A DNA stretch of 64,000 nt from Ooceraea biroi (GCF_003672135.1 NC_039518.1:2232001-2296000), one strand, 5' to 3'. Counted from the first letter of the stretch, positions 23,410 through 36,700 are shown. The notes: generated by a model from the letters alone, not told the origin. Made by a program: numbers and translations.

Positions 23410-24960
23410 CCAACCGTCGATAAATAGTTGCAAAACGCCATCGTTAGATAACGCTGCGAGTATTGTTCATCTCGCAATATTTTTGCGCACATAGGATGTT
23501 TTATATTTTAATAATTACATTTTCAACGCATTTTCATCGCACGCAGAGGTTAGGATGGCAGGGAAATCAAAATGAGGTTGAAATACAGTTTCTCGATATT
23601 TATTTGTTATATTCTTGTAGAATTACATGTTAAACTATATCGATATAAATCATGGAGACAACCACACGTTGCACTGAGCCCTTATATCGTGGGTAAATAA
23701 TAATAATAATCAGGTAGATGAGAGAAACGACTATCTGTAGGTTTACTTCAAGGCACACATATTCACTCTCTACTCGGTGAATCGCGAATCAATTGTACAT
23801 ACGCTCGCGGTCGCCGAATCGCTCGGTCGTTTGCTGCTTTTCGAATTTACGCGCTGCGTTCGTCCGTTTATGCACAACTTCAAGGTGCATCCAACTTCAC
23901 TCCGGACGAACGGACAACTTTGGACGGATTCCGCTGACGAGAGGCTCGGTGAATTGTAAACGCAGAAAATGACACACACTAATTCGACTATACGGTTAGT
24001 GTTTTCACATCACACACCGGCGTACTAGCATCGCGTCCAATTGTATTCTAATAATTATCGTGCGATCGTACACGCGATGGTAAAACGCGAGACGTTTATG
24101 TTGTATGTGCGTACATGCGGGATGCCGCTCGGAGTCTCAGGAAAGCGTTTTCTCGCTTTCCTACAATTGCATTGTTACTATATAAAAATAGCGTCCAAGT
24201 TTGATCGTAGCGATCGGCATTATCTCATTAACGATTTATTTAATCATTTCATCTTTCAACAACTTGAAGCACCGTTTAAACGATCACCAAAATGTCCGTT
24301 TTTTAATCTACATGGCGCTCGAATACTTTAAAATACTTTTATCCCTTTTCTTCTTTCAAATAAAAAGAGGGATAGAAAGAATTTTGAAGCATAGCGCTAA
24401 GTGGAGCGAGTGTTTCCAAATGGAGTCTCGCGTGCGCTGAAATCACTCCTTACTTTATCTCTTTCAGATATCCCCTCGTTCTCTCTCCTTTCTGGGACGG
24501 ATTGTGGAAAAGAATATTTCTCGCGACACCCCGCATACGCAGTGTAAGAATCTAACGCATTATATCTCTACGCTTCGCTTCGCTACAATTTATATAACGA
24601 AATAACATATGGCTGTTATAATCACGATATCGATGAGAATAACAATTTCTAATTGTCGGAATGTGACAGAGGGAATAATAAAATATAAATCGCATGTACA
24701 CCAGGCCGTGCGTATCCCCGGAGGATGCACACGCCGTCAAAAAATTCCATAAAATTCGTCGATGATTCGTGGTTAATCGCGGCGTCGGCGTCCCTCCCTT
24801 CCGAGAGAGGGAAGGACGCGTCCTTTTTGTATTTACATCCTTTCTCTTTCTCCTCTCTTACGCGGTAGAAATCGCGGTAGGTAGGTCGGTCGGGGGAGCA
24901 GGAATCGCCGATAGAAAATATTGCATGCATGGCTTTAAATCGATCGATCTGGCACACGTA
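23410..24960. other. Intergenic stretch, no gene seen
   Basis: Between the foldback element and the M2 array there is no open frame with splice-site support or family resemblance on either strand. It could include untranslated sequence of FOXJ1 transcripts, but nothing in the sequence shows this. Confidence 0.5.
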
Positions 24961-24962
24961 TA

Positions 24963-24977
24963 TATAATATATGTATG

Positions 24978-25014
<37 letters not shown>

Positions 25015-25019
25015 ATATA
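24963..25019. repeat. TA/GTAT microsatellite
   Basis: A run of (TA)n with a short GTAT interlude ends where the M2 array begins (25022). ATATATAT resumes at 28967, so the array inserted into a TA microsatellite. Confidence 0.9.
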
Positions 25020-25021
25020 TA

Positions 25022-28000
25022 TTAGGGGTGTGATTTAGTTTTGAGGGTTTTGTTTGCTCAAAAACGCATGTATTTAAATATAATGAATGAATACCTTAAT
25101 CAAAATATTTTCCTTCGTTTTCTATAACTTTTTCCCATCTTTCTGGCAAGAGATGGATTCCACCACGATAAAATCACTCTTCTTTTCAGTTGATCCATTC
25201 GTCGACGAATTTTCGCACTTCTTCCAAATTAACAAAGTGTGTATCCTCTAAAGCGTGTTGCATCGACCGGAACAAATAATAATCGCATGGAGCAATGTCC
25301 GGAGAAGACTTGCCATTCAAGCTCTAATAGTATTTGTTTCACTGATAACGCAACGTGAGGTCGAGCGTTGTCACGAAGAAGAATCACTTTCCGTCGTTTA
25401 CTCGCAATTGGTGGTCGGTTTTGGTCCAATGCTTGCTTCAACTTGTACAATTAGTGTCGATAACGATCAGCCGTGACAGTCTCGTGCGGATTTAATAGCT
25501 CATAGTACACTATCCCACCAAATACAGAGCATTATTTTTGAACCGTGAATATTGCGTCTCGGAGTGGATGTTGATGGTTCGCCTGGATCTACCCATGATT
25601 TTCTGCGTTTCAGATTATCAAAATAGATCCACTTTTCATCCCCAGTAACAATCCGAGACAAAAGACTCTTCTTTTTTTGCCCGGCGATCAACGAAATGCA
25701 AATGTTCAACCGGTTCCCAATAGCACTTTCCGATAATTGATGTCGAACCCATTTCCCTTCTTTCTGAATTTTTCCCATTTCATGTAAATGTTTGGTAACT
25801 GTTGTACGATCAACATTTAATGCTCTGGCAAGAGATGGATTCCACCGCGATAAAATGACTCTTCTCTTCAGTTGATCCATTCGTCGACGAATTTTCGCAC
25901 TTCTTCGAAATTATCAAAGTGTGTATCCTCTAAAGCGTGTTGCATCGACCGGAACGAATAATAATCGCATGGAGCAATGTCCGGAGAAGACTTGCCATTC
26001 AAGCTCTAATAGTGTTTGTTTCACTGATAACGCAACGTGAGGTCGAGCGTTGTCACGAAGAAGAATCACTTTCCGTCGTTTACTCGCAATTGGTGGTCGG
26101 TTTTGGTCCAATGCTTGCTTCAACTTGTACAATTGGTGTCGATAACGATCAGCCGTGACAGTCTCGTGCGGATTTAACAGCTCATAGTACATTATCCCAC
26201 CAAATACAGAGCATTACTTTTGAACCGTGAATATTGCGTCTCGGAGTGGGTGTTGATGGTTCGCCTGGATCCACCCATGATTTTCTGCGTTTCAGATTAT
26301 CAAAATAGATCCACTTTTCATCCCCAGTAACAATCCGAGACAAAAGACTCTTCTTTTTTTGCCCGGCGATCAACGAAATGCAAATGTTCAAATGGCACTT
26401 TCCGATAATTGATGTCGAACCCATTTCCCTTCCTTCTGAATTTTTCCCATTTCATGTAAATGTTTGGTAACTGTTGTACGATCAACATTTAATGCTCTGG
26501 CAAGAGATGGATTCCACCGCGATAAAATGACTCTTCTCTTCAGTTGATCCATTCGTCGACGAATTTTCGCACTTCTTCGAAATTATCAAAGTGTGTATCC
26601 TCTAAAGCGTGTTGCATCGACCGGAACGAATAATAATCGCATGGAGCAATGTCCGGAGAAGACTTGCCATTCAAGCTCTAATAGTGTTTCTTTCACTGAT
26701 AACGCAACGTGGGGTCGAGCGTTGTCACGAAGAAGAATCACTTTTCGTCGTTTGCTCGCAATTGGTGGTCGTTTTTGGTCCAATGCTCGCTTCAACTTGT
26801 ACAATTGGTGTCGATAACGATCAGCCGTGACAGTCTCGTGCGGATTTAATAGCTCATAGTACACTATCCCACCAAATACAGAGCATTATTTTTGAACCGT
26901 GAATATTGCGTCTCGGAGTGGATGTTGACGGTTCGCCTGGATCCTCTGATGATTTTCTGCGTTTGGGATTATCAAAATAGATCCACTTTTCATCCCCAGT
27001 AACAATCCGAGACAAAAGACTTCTTTTTTTGCCTGGTGATCAACGAAATGCAAATGTTCAAATGGCACTTTCCGATAATTGATGTCGAACCCATTTCCCT
27101 TCCTTCTGAATTTTTTCCATTTCATGTAAATGTTTGGTAACTGTTGTACGATCAACATTTAATGCTCTGGCAAGAGATGGATTCCACCGCGATAAAATGA
27201 CTCTTCTTTTCAGTTGATCCATTCGTCGACGAATTTTCGCACTTCTTCCAAATTATCAAAGTGTGTATCCTCTAAAGCGTGTTGCATCGACCGGAACGAA
27301 TAATAATCGCATGGAGCAATGTCCGGAGAAGACTTGCCATTCAAGCTCTAATAGTGTTTGTTTCACTGATAACGCAACGTGAGGTCGAGCGTTGTCACGA
27401 AGAAGAATCACTTTCCGTCGTTTACTCGCAATTGGTGGTCGGTTTTGGTCCAATGCTTGCTTCAACTTGTACAATTGGTGTCGATAACGATCAGCCGTGA
27501 CAGTCTCGTGCGGATTTAACAGCTCATAGTACACTATCCCACCAAATACAGAGCATTACTTTTCAACCGTGAATATTGCGTCTCGGAGTGGACGTTGATG
27601 GTTCGCCTGGATCCACCCATGATTTTCTGCGTTTCGGATTATCAAAATAGATCCACTTTTCATCCCCAGTAACACTCCGAGACAAAAGACTCTTCTTTTT
27701 TTGCCCGGCGATCAACGAAATGCAAATGTTCAACCGGTTTGCAATGGCACTTTCCGATAATTGATATCGAACCCATTTCCCTTCTTTCTGAATTTTTCCC
27801 ATTTCATGTAAATGTTTGGTAACTGTTGTACGATCAACATTTAATGCTCTGGCAAGAGATGGATTCCACCACGATAAAATGACTCTTCTTTTGAGTCGAT
27901 CCATTCATCGACGAATTTTCGCACTTCTTCGAAATTATGAAAGTGTGTATCCTCTAAAGCGTGTTGCATCGACCGGAACGAATAATAATCGCATGGAGCA

Positions 28001-28966
28001 ATGTCCGGAGAAGACTTGCCATTCAAGCTCTAATAGTGTTTGTTTCACTGATAACGCAACGTGGGGTCGAGCGTTGTCACGAAGAAGAATCACTTTCCGT
28101 CGTTTACTCGCAATTGGTGGTCGGTTTTGGTCCAATGCTTGCTTCAACTTGTACAATTGGTGTCGATAACCATCAGCCGTGACAGTCTCGTGCGGATTTA
28201 ACAGCTCATAGTACACTATCCCACCAAATACAGAGCATTACTTTTGAACCGTGAATATTGCGTCTCGGAGTGGATGTTGACGGTTCGCCTGGATCCACCG
28301 ATGATTTTCTGCGTTTGGGATTATCAAAATAGATCCACTTTTCATCCTCAGTAACACTCCGAGACAAAAGACTCTTCTTTTTTTGCCCGGCGATCAACGA
28401 AATGCAAATGTTCAAATGGCACTTTCCGATAATTGAAGTCGAACCCATTTCCCTTCTTTCTGAATTTTTCCCATTTCATGTAAATGTTTGGTAACTGTTG
28501 TACGATCAACATTTAATGCTCTGGCAAGTTCTGAAGTGGATCGTGTTGGATTTTCGTCCAATAATGCTTGCAAATCTGCATTTTCAAGCTTTCTTGGTTG
28601 TCCCGAGCGTTCTTTGTCCTTCACATCAGTATCACCACTTTTAAAGCGTCTAAACCAGTATTCACACGTCTTAATTGATGGTGATTCTGCGTCACCATAA
28701 GTTTCCACAAGAATTCTATAACCGTCAGCCGCAGTTTTCTTTTGATTAAAAAACAAAAGCAACGCATGTGGAAAATGCTCTTTCGGAAGTTGCATTTTTA
28801 CGATGATACAAATACGACTGTTATTGCATCTATTGCTATAATGCTACTGAATGTCATGGATAATGTCAACACCGTAAGAAACAACAGTTATCGGAAACAG
28901 CTATTGGAACAAACTGACACTACAGCCATCTGTTGCAAAACCCTCAAAACTAAATCACACTCCTAA
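25022..28966 (-). mobile_element. Giant mariner M2, second locus, 3.9 kb, minus strand
   Basis: It has the same outer terminal repeats as the 6978 element (TTAGGGGTGTGATTTAG at 25022), flanked by TA at 25020-25021 and 28967-28968. It contains one 5' part (28966-28529), five tandem ~672-bp units and one 3' tail. The 5' part holds an open N-terminal transposase frame (28795-28412) beginning MQLPKEHFPHALLLFFNQ and reading through the DNA-binding region (KTCEYWFRRFKSGD) to unit 1. The units carry the same class of frame breaks as locus 1. Confidence 0.93.
25142..28528 (-). repeat. Five-copy tandem array, ~672-bp unit (M2)
   Basis: TCTGGCAAG (complement of CTTGCCAGA) bounds every unit, from 28520 down to 25142. 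The 3378-bp distance equals five units plus 18 bp: two units retain the 10-bp GCGAACCGGT stretch (near 25710 and 27735) and one lacks 2 bp (near 27019). The last unit, near 25142, has the same terminal-unit variants as the last unit at locus 1. Confidence 0.93.
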
Positions 28967-29547
28967 TATATATATGAATATATAAAGTGCGCGCTACTTA
29001 AGAAGTAATAAAAGACACACGCTAACACGTTAATTAATTATTCCAACGCACGACGTGTGAATCGTTTCAGCGCGAGGAGGCGTCCTCCGAGCGAAGAGGA
29101 ATTTCGAAATGAAGAATACAGAAGAAGGATATCTAACGACACGAGAAGAGGATCGGCAATTAACGAGGATAATTGAGATTAACTGGGAAAAGGAAAGCAA
29201 GATCTGATCGGTGCAAGACACATGGAGCGGATGAACGGTGCGTCGAAAATAAGTGTCCAAACGGGCGGTCGATGTTTATGATACAAGAACTGTATGCTTA
29301 CGGATGACTAATTCCTTTCGTTGTCGGAAAGAACGTCGCTCGTCTGCAGGTCTCCAGGGTCGCGAAACGCGGCATGCGAATCAAGCGAATCGTTTCGACT
29401 GTCTCGTGGCTGTCAGTAGCTTCAGTCATCAGCGATCCTTACAGTGATCGAACAACCGTGTGTTGTTGCAGACGAGAAACGAGCACGTTCGTCCCGTTCG
29501 AAGAGCCGATGATTCCTGAGAGGCGTTTGCGAGGGGACCGTCGCGGT
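28967..29547. other. Spacer; probable FOXJ1 3' untranslated region
   Basis: This lies directly downstream of the FOXJ1 stop on the minus strand. No independent ORF is credible. Its role as 3' UTR is inferred from position only. Confidence 0.4.
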
Positions 29548-32451
29548 TTAGAGGGTATCCAGGAGGTCGAGGAGCTCCAGCTGATTATTCTCATCCCAGC
29601 CGGCAATCAGCAAGCTCGTGAAGTCGTCCTCGCTCAAGCTCACCTGCGTTGATTCCGGCACTTCCGACAGGCTGTCCGGAATCGGGGGCGACACGCTGCT
29701 TGGCGGCGTCTCGTATAGGGTGCTAGATAGGCAGCTGGTGGGCGGCGTACAGCTGCTGTTAGCCTGAAGAGCATTGAGGGTCGCTGTTGCCGTCACCGTT
29801 TTCGTCGTCGTCGTCGTCGCTGACGCTGTCGTCGTCGTGGACGGAGACTGCTTCTTCGGGCCCCGAATCCGCTGGGAGACCACCGGGCGGCGTCTAGATC
29901 GCTTTTCCTCCTCCATTCTCTTAAGGTCCAGCTTCCAGAAACCGCCCTTACCCGGCTCGTCCTTCGAGCGTGGCAACTTCACGAAGCACTTGTTCAGCGA
30001 GAGATTGTGCCGAATCGAATTCTGATCCCGGTAAAGAAATTTCATTATTATCGATAATGCCCCAAGCACGTAAGCACGTGCTGAAGGCGAATGGATAAAA
30101 TACACGAAAAGAATTATTACCAAATTAAAAAAAATTCTTTCCATGTATTTATATTTTATTTCAAGTGCGAAAACAATTGGGGAAACAGGAGTGCGATAAG
30201 ATGAAGTCTAGATTTTACCTGCCAGGCCGGATCGGCGTACTTGTAAAACAGGAAATTCTCTCGGATCCACGCGTAGATGTTCGAAAGGGAGACCTTATTG
30301 TTGTTCGCGCGCATCGCAAGGCAGATAATAGTGGCGTAAGAGAACGGCGGCTTCGCGTCGGGATCCGTTCGATACTTCTCAGCGTTCTCCGCGAGATCTG
30401 CCACACGAGAAACTCGAGACAATTACAACTGCAAAGTATATAATATACAGGGTGTCCCGGGTTTTAACCGACAAACTGCGGGAGCATATTCTACTAGTGG
30501 AAATAAGAAAAAATTCTTATATCGAGTTTGCTTAGAAATGCTTTATTACAAAGTTATGAACCAATATTGAAAAGAAATATGAGATAAGTAACAACGGAAC
30601 ATAGTGTAGAATTTGGAAGGTCGAAGATGTTTATGTTACGTGTATTCACATGTATTCGTGTTCACTATGTTGAAACGATTCAGTATGATTGTTACTTTCA
30701 CAACAGTAGCCGTTAGATTTCAATCGTCGTGTCAACTAGCAACTGCTATCAGAATGCCAAAAGTGTTTTCAAATGAGGAATACACTGATATTCATTTCGT
30801 GTACGGATTTTGTGACGGAAATGCACGAGCTGCCGTACGAGAGTGTCAACGTAGATTTCCTAACAGGAGAGTACCAGATAGTTCTGTGTTTAGTAATACC
30901 CATTTGCAATTACGTAATTTGGGTTCATTTCGACCTATGAATGAATATGATGATGTTCGTTCAGCTCTAAGACACCGACGACGCTCGGAAAGAATCTTAA
31001 ATCTTTTTGATAATACTCCTACACAAAGTGTTCGACGTGCTTCAGCTCGACTGCAGATATCGCGAAACACTATTTGGAGAACATTGCGTGCTGATGACAG
31101 ATTCGCATATCGTTACACACCTGTACAAGAATGACTTCCAATCGATTATCAGAAACGAGTCGAATTTTGTAACTGGTATGTGAATGCAGTAGAAAGGGAC
31201 AATCTTTTCTCATCAATGATATTATGGGCAGATGAAGCGACCTTTACAAGACGAGGCATATTCAATTCTCATAATAGCCATGTATGGGCTCATAATAATC
31301 CACATACTACCAGACAAAGAAACTTTCAACACGAATTTCGATGTAATGTTTGGATGGGTATGCTTCATGACCGGCTTATTGGTCCGTTCTTTTTACCTGA
31401 CCGATTGAACGGAGAGTCTTTTCGAAGATTCCTATCAAACGATTTACCAATTTTGATGGAAAATGTGCCACTGCAGTTTCGCCAAAACAGCTGGATACAG
31501 TTAGACGGTTTTCCATCGCACTATGCTAGACAAGTTAGAAACTGGTTAGATGAACATTACGCTCATAGGTGGATTGGTCGAGGAGAACCGGTTTTCTGGC
31601 CTCCAAGATCGCCCGATTTAACGCCTCTTGATTTTTATTTATGGGGAACTTTAAAAAATAAAGTTTACAGTACAGAAGTAATCTCGCTTGAAGATTTAAA
31701 GCAACGAATTACTAATTCAGTTACTGAGATGCAACAAAATTTTCAGGAATGTCGTACTGTAACAAATTCTGTACTACGTCGATGTCTAGCTTGTATCGAT
31801 GTGCAAGGACAACATTTTGAAATGCGTCACTAAATCATTGCGTACGTAATTTTTATTTTTGTAAAAAAATCCGTTGTTACTTATCTCATATTTGTTTTCA
31901 ATATTGGTTTATAACTTTGTAATAAAGCATTTCTAAGCAAACTCGATATAAGAATTTTTTCTTATTTCCACTAGTAGAATATGCTCCCGCAGTTTGTCGG
32001 TTAAAACCCGGGACACCCTGTATATTATTTCTAGTAATTTTTATTTCTAGTAATTGTTGCGAAAAAAAATTAACAATTCGAGAAGCAATGTTTTGATCCG
32101 TTGCAATTCTAAGGGTGATTACGTATTCGCACTGATAGCGATCGCTGCTTTCCGTTCTAGATTATTCTAATGGTCACCTAGCTCGGCCTTGACTAAGGGC
32201 GACAGCTTCTTCGGGGGTTTACGGGCAATCGGTGGCGGCAACGGCGAGCAAGGTGGCGTGGGCAGGCCAGACGCGCTGGTGATGTCCAACGATTGCAGCC
32301 AGGAGAGGCTTGTCAGCTCGGCCTCGACTCCGTCATGATCATCCACGCTGTCCATGCTGCCGCTGTCCATTGCGGCAGTGACGGCGGCGGTGGCGTCAAC
32401 GGGCGAGCTCTCCTCCGTCGATACTTCAACTTCCGCCAGGTCTATCCTCAT
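29548..32451 (-). CDS. FOXJ1: Forkhead box J1 transcription factor, 3 exons
   Basis: FOXJ1 proteins are nuclear winged-helix factors that switch on motile-cilium genes (family knowledge). Exons: 32451-32178, 30397-30219 and 30021-29548. Phases agree and the total is 927 nt, giving 308 residues. Exon 1 encodes LTSLSWLQSLDI, the short motif ahead of the forkhead domain in FOXJ1. Exons 2 and 3 carry the forkhead domain: KPPFSYATIICLAMRANNNK, IYAWIRENFLFYKYADPAWQ, NSIRHNLSLNKCFVKLPR and DEPGKGGFWKLDLKRMEEEK. The intron after WQ splits the recognition helix region. The C-terminus is Thr/Ser-rich and ends in acidic and leucine-rich sequence, possibly activating. In-frame TGA codons upstream of 32451 support that ATG, unless the exon at 32659 is spliced to it. 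Intron 1 hosts a 1.6 kb transposon. Confidence 0.93.
30448..32020 (+). mobile_element. IS630/Tc1-mariner-type transposon, near intact, TA-flanked
   Basis: A 1573-bp element with inverted ends CAGGGTGTCCCGGGTTTTAA, matching over more than 100 bp, and TA at 30446-30447 and 32021-32022. It lies in FOXJ1 intron 1 in the opposite orientation to that gene. It is the only element here with a nearly complete transposase. Confidence 0.95.
30754..31833 (+). pseudogene. IS630-like transposase with a single in-frame stop
   Basis: Translation from the ATG at 30754 (MPKVFSNEEYTDIHFVYGFC, resembling the DUF4817 N-terminal domain) runs through a helix-turn-helix segment (SVRRASARLQISRNTIWRTL). It meets a TGA at 31132-31134 and then continues in the same frame to 31833. 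The catalytic blocks are WADEATFTRRG, WIQLDGFPSHYARQ and WPPRSPDLTPLDFYLWG, each with its acidic residue. The ORF would be about 359 residues without the stop. The open frame visible from 30613 begins upstream of the conserved start. Confidence 0.88.
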
Positions 32452-32658
32452 TTTCGCCGTCTTTCATCACCCGGTTGTGCAAGCGCGGTGAGCGCCTACG
32501 CAGAACAATATAATGATCCCTCGTATAGTGCGAACCGCATTCGCGTTCGGAGAATATTATCGATAGCGATAGCGATCGAGTTATCCGACTTTCGCGGAAT
32601 TATCAGATTTTTTTAGATGAAAGATAGATATACGACACTTGCCGGCGAAAAAACTCAC

Positions 32659-32805
32659 TTTTTGTGCACTTTTCTGCGCCAACACCAACTGTTCACTGTA
32701 CTCGCCGTACGTACGGGGGTATCCGTTCGACAGAATGATGCGGAATTCTAATTGCAATTCCTGGAACCGCTCTCTTGATGCGCAAAACTCGTGATTCACT
32801 GGCAC
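32659..32805 (-). CDS. Candidate upstream coding exon, possibly FOXJ1
   Basis: An ATG at 32805 opens 49 codons (MPVNHEFCASRERF... ending LVLAQKSAQK) that stop exactly at a strong donor, AAA followed by GTGAGT. It lies 208 bp upstream of the FOXJ1 ATG. Phase-0 splicing to a weak acceptor just before 32451 would keep frame, but that acceptor (GATGAAAG) is purine-rich and poor. I do not recognise the peptide. It may belong to FOXJ1, to another minus-strand gene, or be chance. Confidence 0.3.
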
Positions 32806-33711
32806 GTTGCGACGTCTCGCGCGTTAGTATTACGTTGCGTTTACCGCGAAATTAGATTGCATCGACCAGGGACACGTAGCTCTCGCGAAGAAATGCCCTC
32901 TGTATCTTTCTCCCTCTCTCTCTCTCTTTCTCTTCCCTCGTTGGATAATGCGTCATCCGTTCGGGGTTCGTTCGTGGAAACGTTACCCGCGCGCGGTATC
33001 GGAATCGAAATTATTTCAATAATTAAAACAACGCGCCGTGTGGAGCAACGTAAAGGGAACAACGTATAACGTACGCGCGTACGTGCGAAATAAGCGACTG
33101 GCGGCTGCCACGAAGGCGTCCGTGTACACCGTGCGCTCGAATAAGTTCGACTGATGTTAGACGAGGGGTGGCACGCGCCCCTGCCCATCTACCTGCCGGC
33201 GACCTGACGAGGGCACCTAGCAGCGGTGCGCGCGTACGGTGACAGGTGCTAGGTTCCCTCCTGCACAGGTGGACCATGCACACGCGCCGTCCGGACTCGC
33301 CACGACGACCCTCTTTCCTTTTTGTCGACCCTCCCGTATAACTGAAACTAACGGGAGGACTCGACTCGCTCGCTCTCGCGACTCGTCATGGCAGATACGG
33401 GCAGCGGATACTTCCAATTGCAGATGACGCACAGCGATAAAAGATGCATTAATTATAAATTATAAATTGAACACATCGCTGCTCAAGCAACGTGCTTCTA
33501 AAATTGCTTGAAAATTATCCGAGCCTCCTCCGAGAGAAAGTTTTCGTTCGTTAGGTGAAATTACGAATGCAAATACGCGCGAGCGAATTGTACTTGTGGC
33601 TATTGTACGGCCTTGAACTAGCCATCAGCAAATCAATTTTAACTATGAATATACATTCGGGCGATGGCTTCGAGGGATAGAAAAAGCAAAAACGTGTAAT
33701 TCATGTATGTA
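32806..33711. other. Intergenic stretch with CT-rich tract, no gene seen
   Basis: It contains a CTCTCTCT tract near 32910-32935 and GC-rich sequence to about 33430. No spliceable coding segment or family match is visible. It may hold the FOXJ1 promoter. Confidence 0.4.
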
Positions 33712-36700
33712 TTGGAATGGCCAAAAAGTAATTGCGTTTTTTTTATATAAATAAAAGGCGAATTTTTCATGGGAAACAAAAACTTTATTAAACAATATAT
33801 TATCTATTTTGTTCGATTATCTTTTGCCATTTTTCAGGCAACTTCATGATTCCGCGCTCAAAAAAGTTCTTATCTTTTTCAGCAAAAAACAATTCCAACA
33901 ACGATTTGATATCCTCATCGGCAGTAAAGGTTTTACCATTCAAGGCGTTTTGCAAAGAACGAAACAAATGGTAATCTGATGGTGCCAGGTCTGGCGAATA
34001 TGGTGGATGTGGTAACGCATCCCATCCAAGCTGCAACAATTTTTCACGAGTGACCAAACTTGTACGTGGTCTAGCGTTATCATGGTGAAACACAACACCT
34101 TTGCGATTCACCACTTCTGGACGTTTCTGTTTGATGGCATCATTTAATTTATCCAGTCGACGACAGTATACGTCTGAATGAATGGTTTGATTCCTTGCAA
34201 GCAGCTCAAAATACACAATACCTTTAAAGTCCCACCAGACTGACAGCATAATCTTTCTTTGGTGAATATCTGCTTTTCAAGTGCTTCGAGCAGGTTCATC
34301 ACGCTTGCTCCACGATCGTTTTCGTTTGACGTTGTTGTAGACGATCCATTTTTCGTCGCCTGTTATCATACGTTTCAAAAATCGATCATTTTCCTCACGT
34401 TTCAAAAGAGAATCGCAGATGTCAATACGCTTAGTGAGATGAATTTCTTTGAGCTCACGTGGTACCCAAATATCGAGCTTACTAATGTATCCAAGTCGTT
34501 TCAAATGGTTTTCAACACTCGATTTCGATATGTTAAGATCCTCAGCAATCTCTCGGGTCGTTAAACGCCGATTGGAATCGATCAGTGCCTTTATTTTGCC
34601 ATCATCAATTTCGATTGGCCTTCCTGAGCGTGGTGCATCTTTCACATTAAAATCTCCAGATCGAAATTTAGTACACCAATTTTGACACTGCCGCAGTTTA
34701 AAGCATCTTCGCCATATATTGGGTTGGCCAAAAAGTAATTGCGTTTTTTTTTATATAAATAAAAGGCGAATTTTTCATGGGAAGCAAAAACTTTATTAAA
34801 CAATATATTGTCCATTTTGTTTGATTATCTTTTGCCATTTTTCAGGCAACTTCATGATTCCGCGCTCAAAAAAATTCTTATCTTTTTCAGCAAAAAACAA
34901 TTCCAACAACGATTTGATATCCTCATCGGCAGTAAAGGTTTTACCATTCAAGGCGTTTTGCAAAGAACGAAACAAATGGTAATCTGATGGTGCCAGGTCT
35001 GGCGAATATGGTGGATGTGGTAACGCATCCCATCCAAGCTGCAACAATTTTTCACGAGTGACCAAACTTGTACGTGGTCTAGCGTTATCATGGTGAAACA
35101 CAACACCTTTGCGATTCACCAATTCTCGACGTTTCTGTTTGATGGCAATCCAGTCGACGACAGTATACGTCTGAATGAATGGTTTGATTCCTTGCAAGCA
35201 GCTCAAAATACACAGTCCCACCAGACTGACAGCATAATCTTTCTTTGGTGAATATCCGCTTTTCAAGTGCTTCGAGCAGGTTCATCACGCTTGCTCCACG
35301 ATCGTTTTCGTTTGACGTTGTTGTAGACGATCGATTTTTCGTCGCCTGTTATCATACGTTTCAAAAATCGATCATTTTCCTCACGTTTCAAAAGAGAATC
35401 GCAGATGTCAACACGCTTAGTGAGATGAATTTCTTTGAGCTCATGTGGTACCCAAATATCGAGCTTACTAATGTATCCAAGTCGTTTCAAATGGTTTTCA
35501 ACACTCGATTTCGATATGTTAAGATTCTCAGCAATCTCTCGTGTCGTTAAACGCCGATTGGAATCGATCAGTGCCTTTATTTTGCCATCATCAATTTCGA
35601 TTGGCCTTCCTGAGCGTGGTGCATCTTTCACATTAAAATCTCCAGATCGAAATTTAGTACACCAATTTTGACACTGCCGCAGTTTAAAGCATCTTCGCCA
35701 TACATTGGGTTGGCCAAAAAGTAATTGCGTTTTTTTTTATATACATAAAAGGCGAATGTTTCATGGGAAACAAAAACTTTATGAAACAATATATTGTCCA
35801 TTTTGTTTGATTATCTTTTGCCATTTTTCAGGCAACTTCATGATTCCGCGCTCAAAAAAGTTCTTATCTTTTTCAGCAAAAAACAATTCCAACAACGATT
35901 TGATATCCTCATCGGCAGTAAAGGTTTTACCATTCAAGGCGTTTTGCAAAGAACGAAACGAATGGTAATCTGATGGTGCCAGGTCTGGCGAATATGGTGG
36001 ATGTGGTAACGCATCCCATCCAAGCTGCAACAATTTTTCACGAGTGACCAAACTTGTACGTGGTCTAGCGTTATCGTGGTGAAACACACCTTTGCGATTC
36101 ACCAATTCTCGACGTTTCTGTTTGATGGCATCATTTAATTTATCCAGTTGACGACAGTATACGTCTGAATGAATGGTTTGATTCCTTGCAAGCAGCTCAA
36201 AATACACAGTCCCACCAGACTGACAGCATAATCTTTCTTTGGTGAATATCCGCTTTTCAAGTGCTTCGAGCAGGTTCATCACGCTTGCTCCACGATCGTT
36301 TTCGTTTGACGTTGTTGTAGACGATCCATTTTTCGTCGCCTGTTATCATACGTTTCAAAAATCGATCATTTTCCTCACGTTTCAAAAGAGAATCGCAGAT
36401 GTCAATACGCTTAGTGAGATGAATTTCTTTGAGCTCACGTGGTACCCAAATATCGAGCTTACTAATGTATCCAAGTCGTTTCAAATGGTTTTCAACACTC
36501 GATTTCGATATGTTAAGATTCTCAGCAATCTCTCGTGTCGTTAAACGCCGATTGGAATCGATCAGTGCCTTTATTTTGCCATCATCAATTTCGATTGGCC
36601 TTCCTGAGAGTGGTGCATCTTTCACATTAAAATCTCGAGATCGAAATTTAGTAAACCAATTTTGACACTGCCGCAGTTTAAAGCATCTTCGCCATGTACA

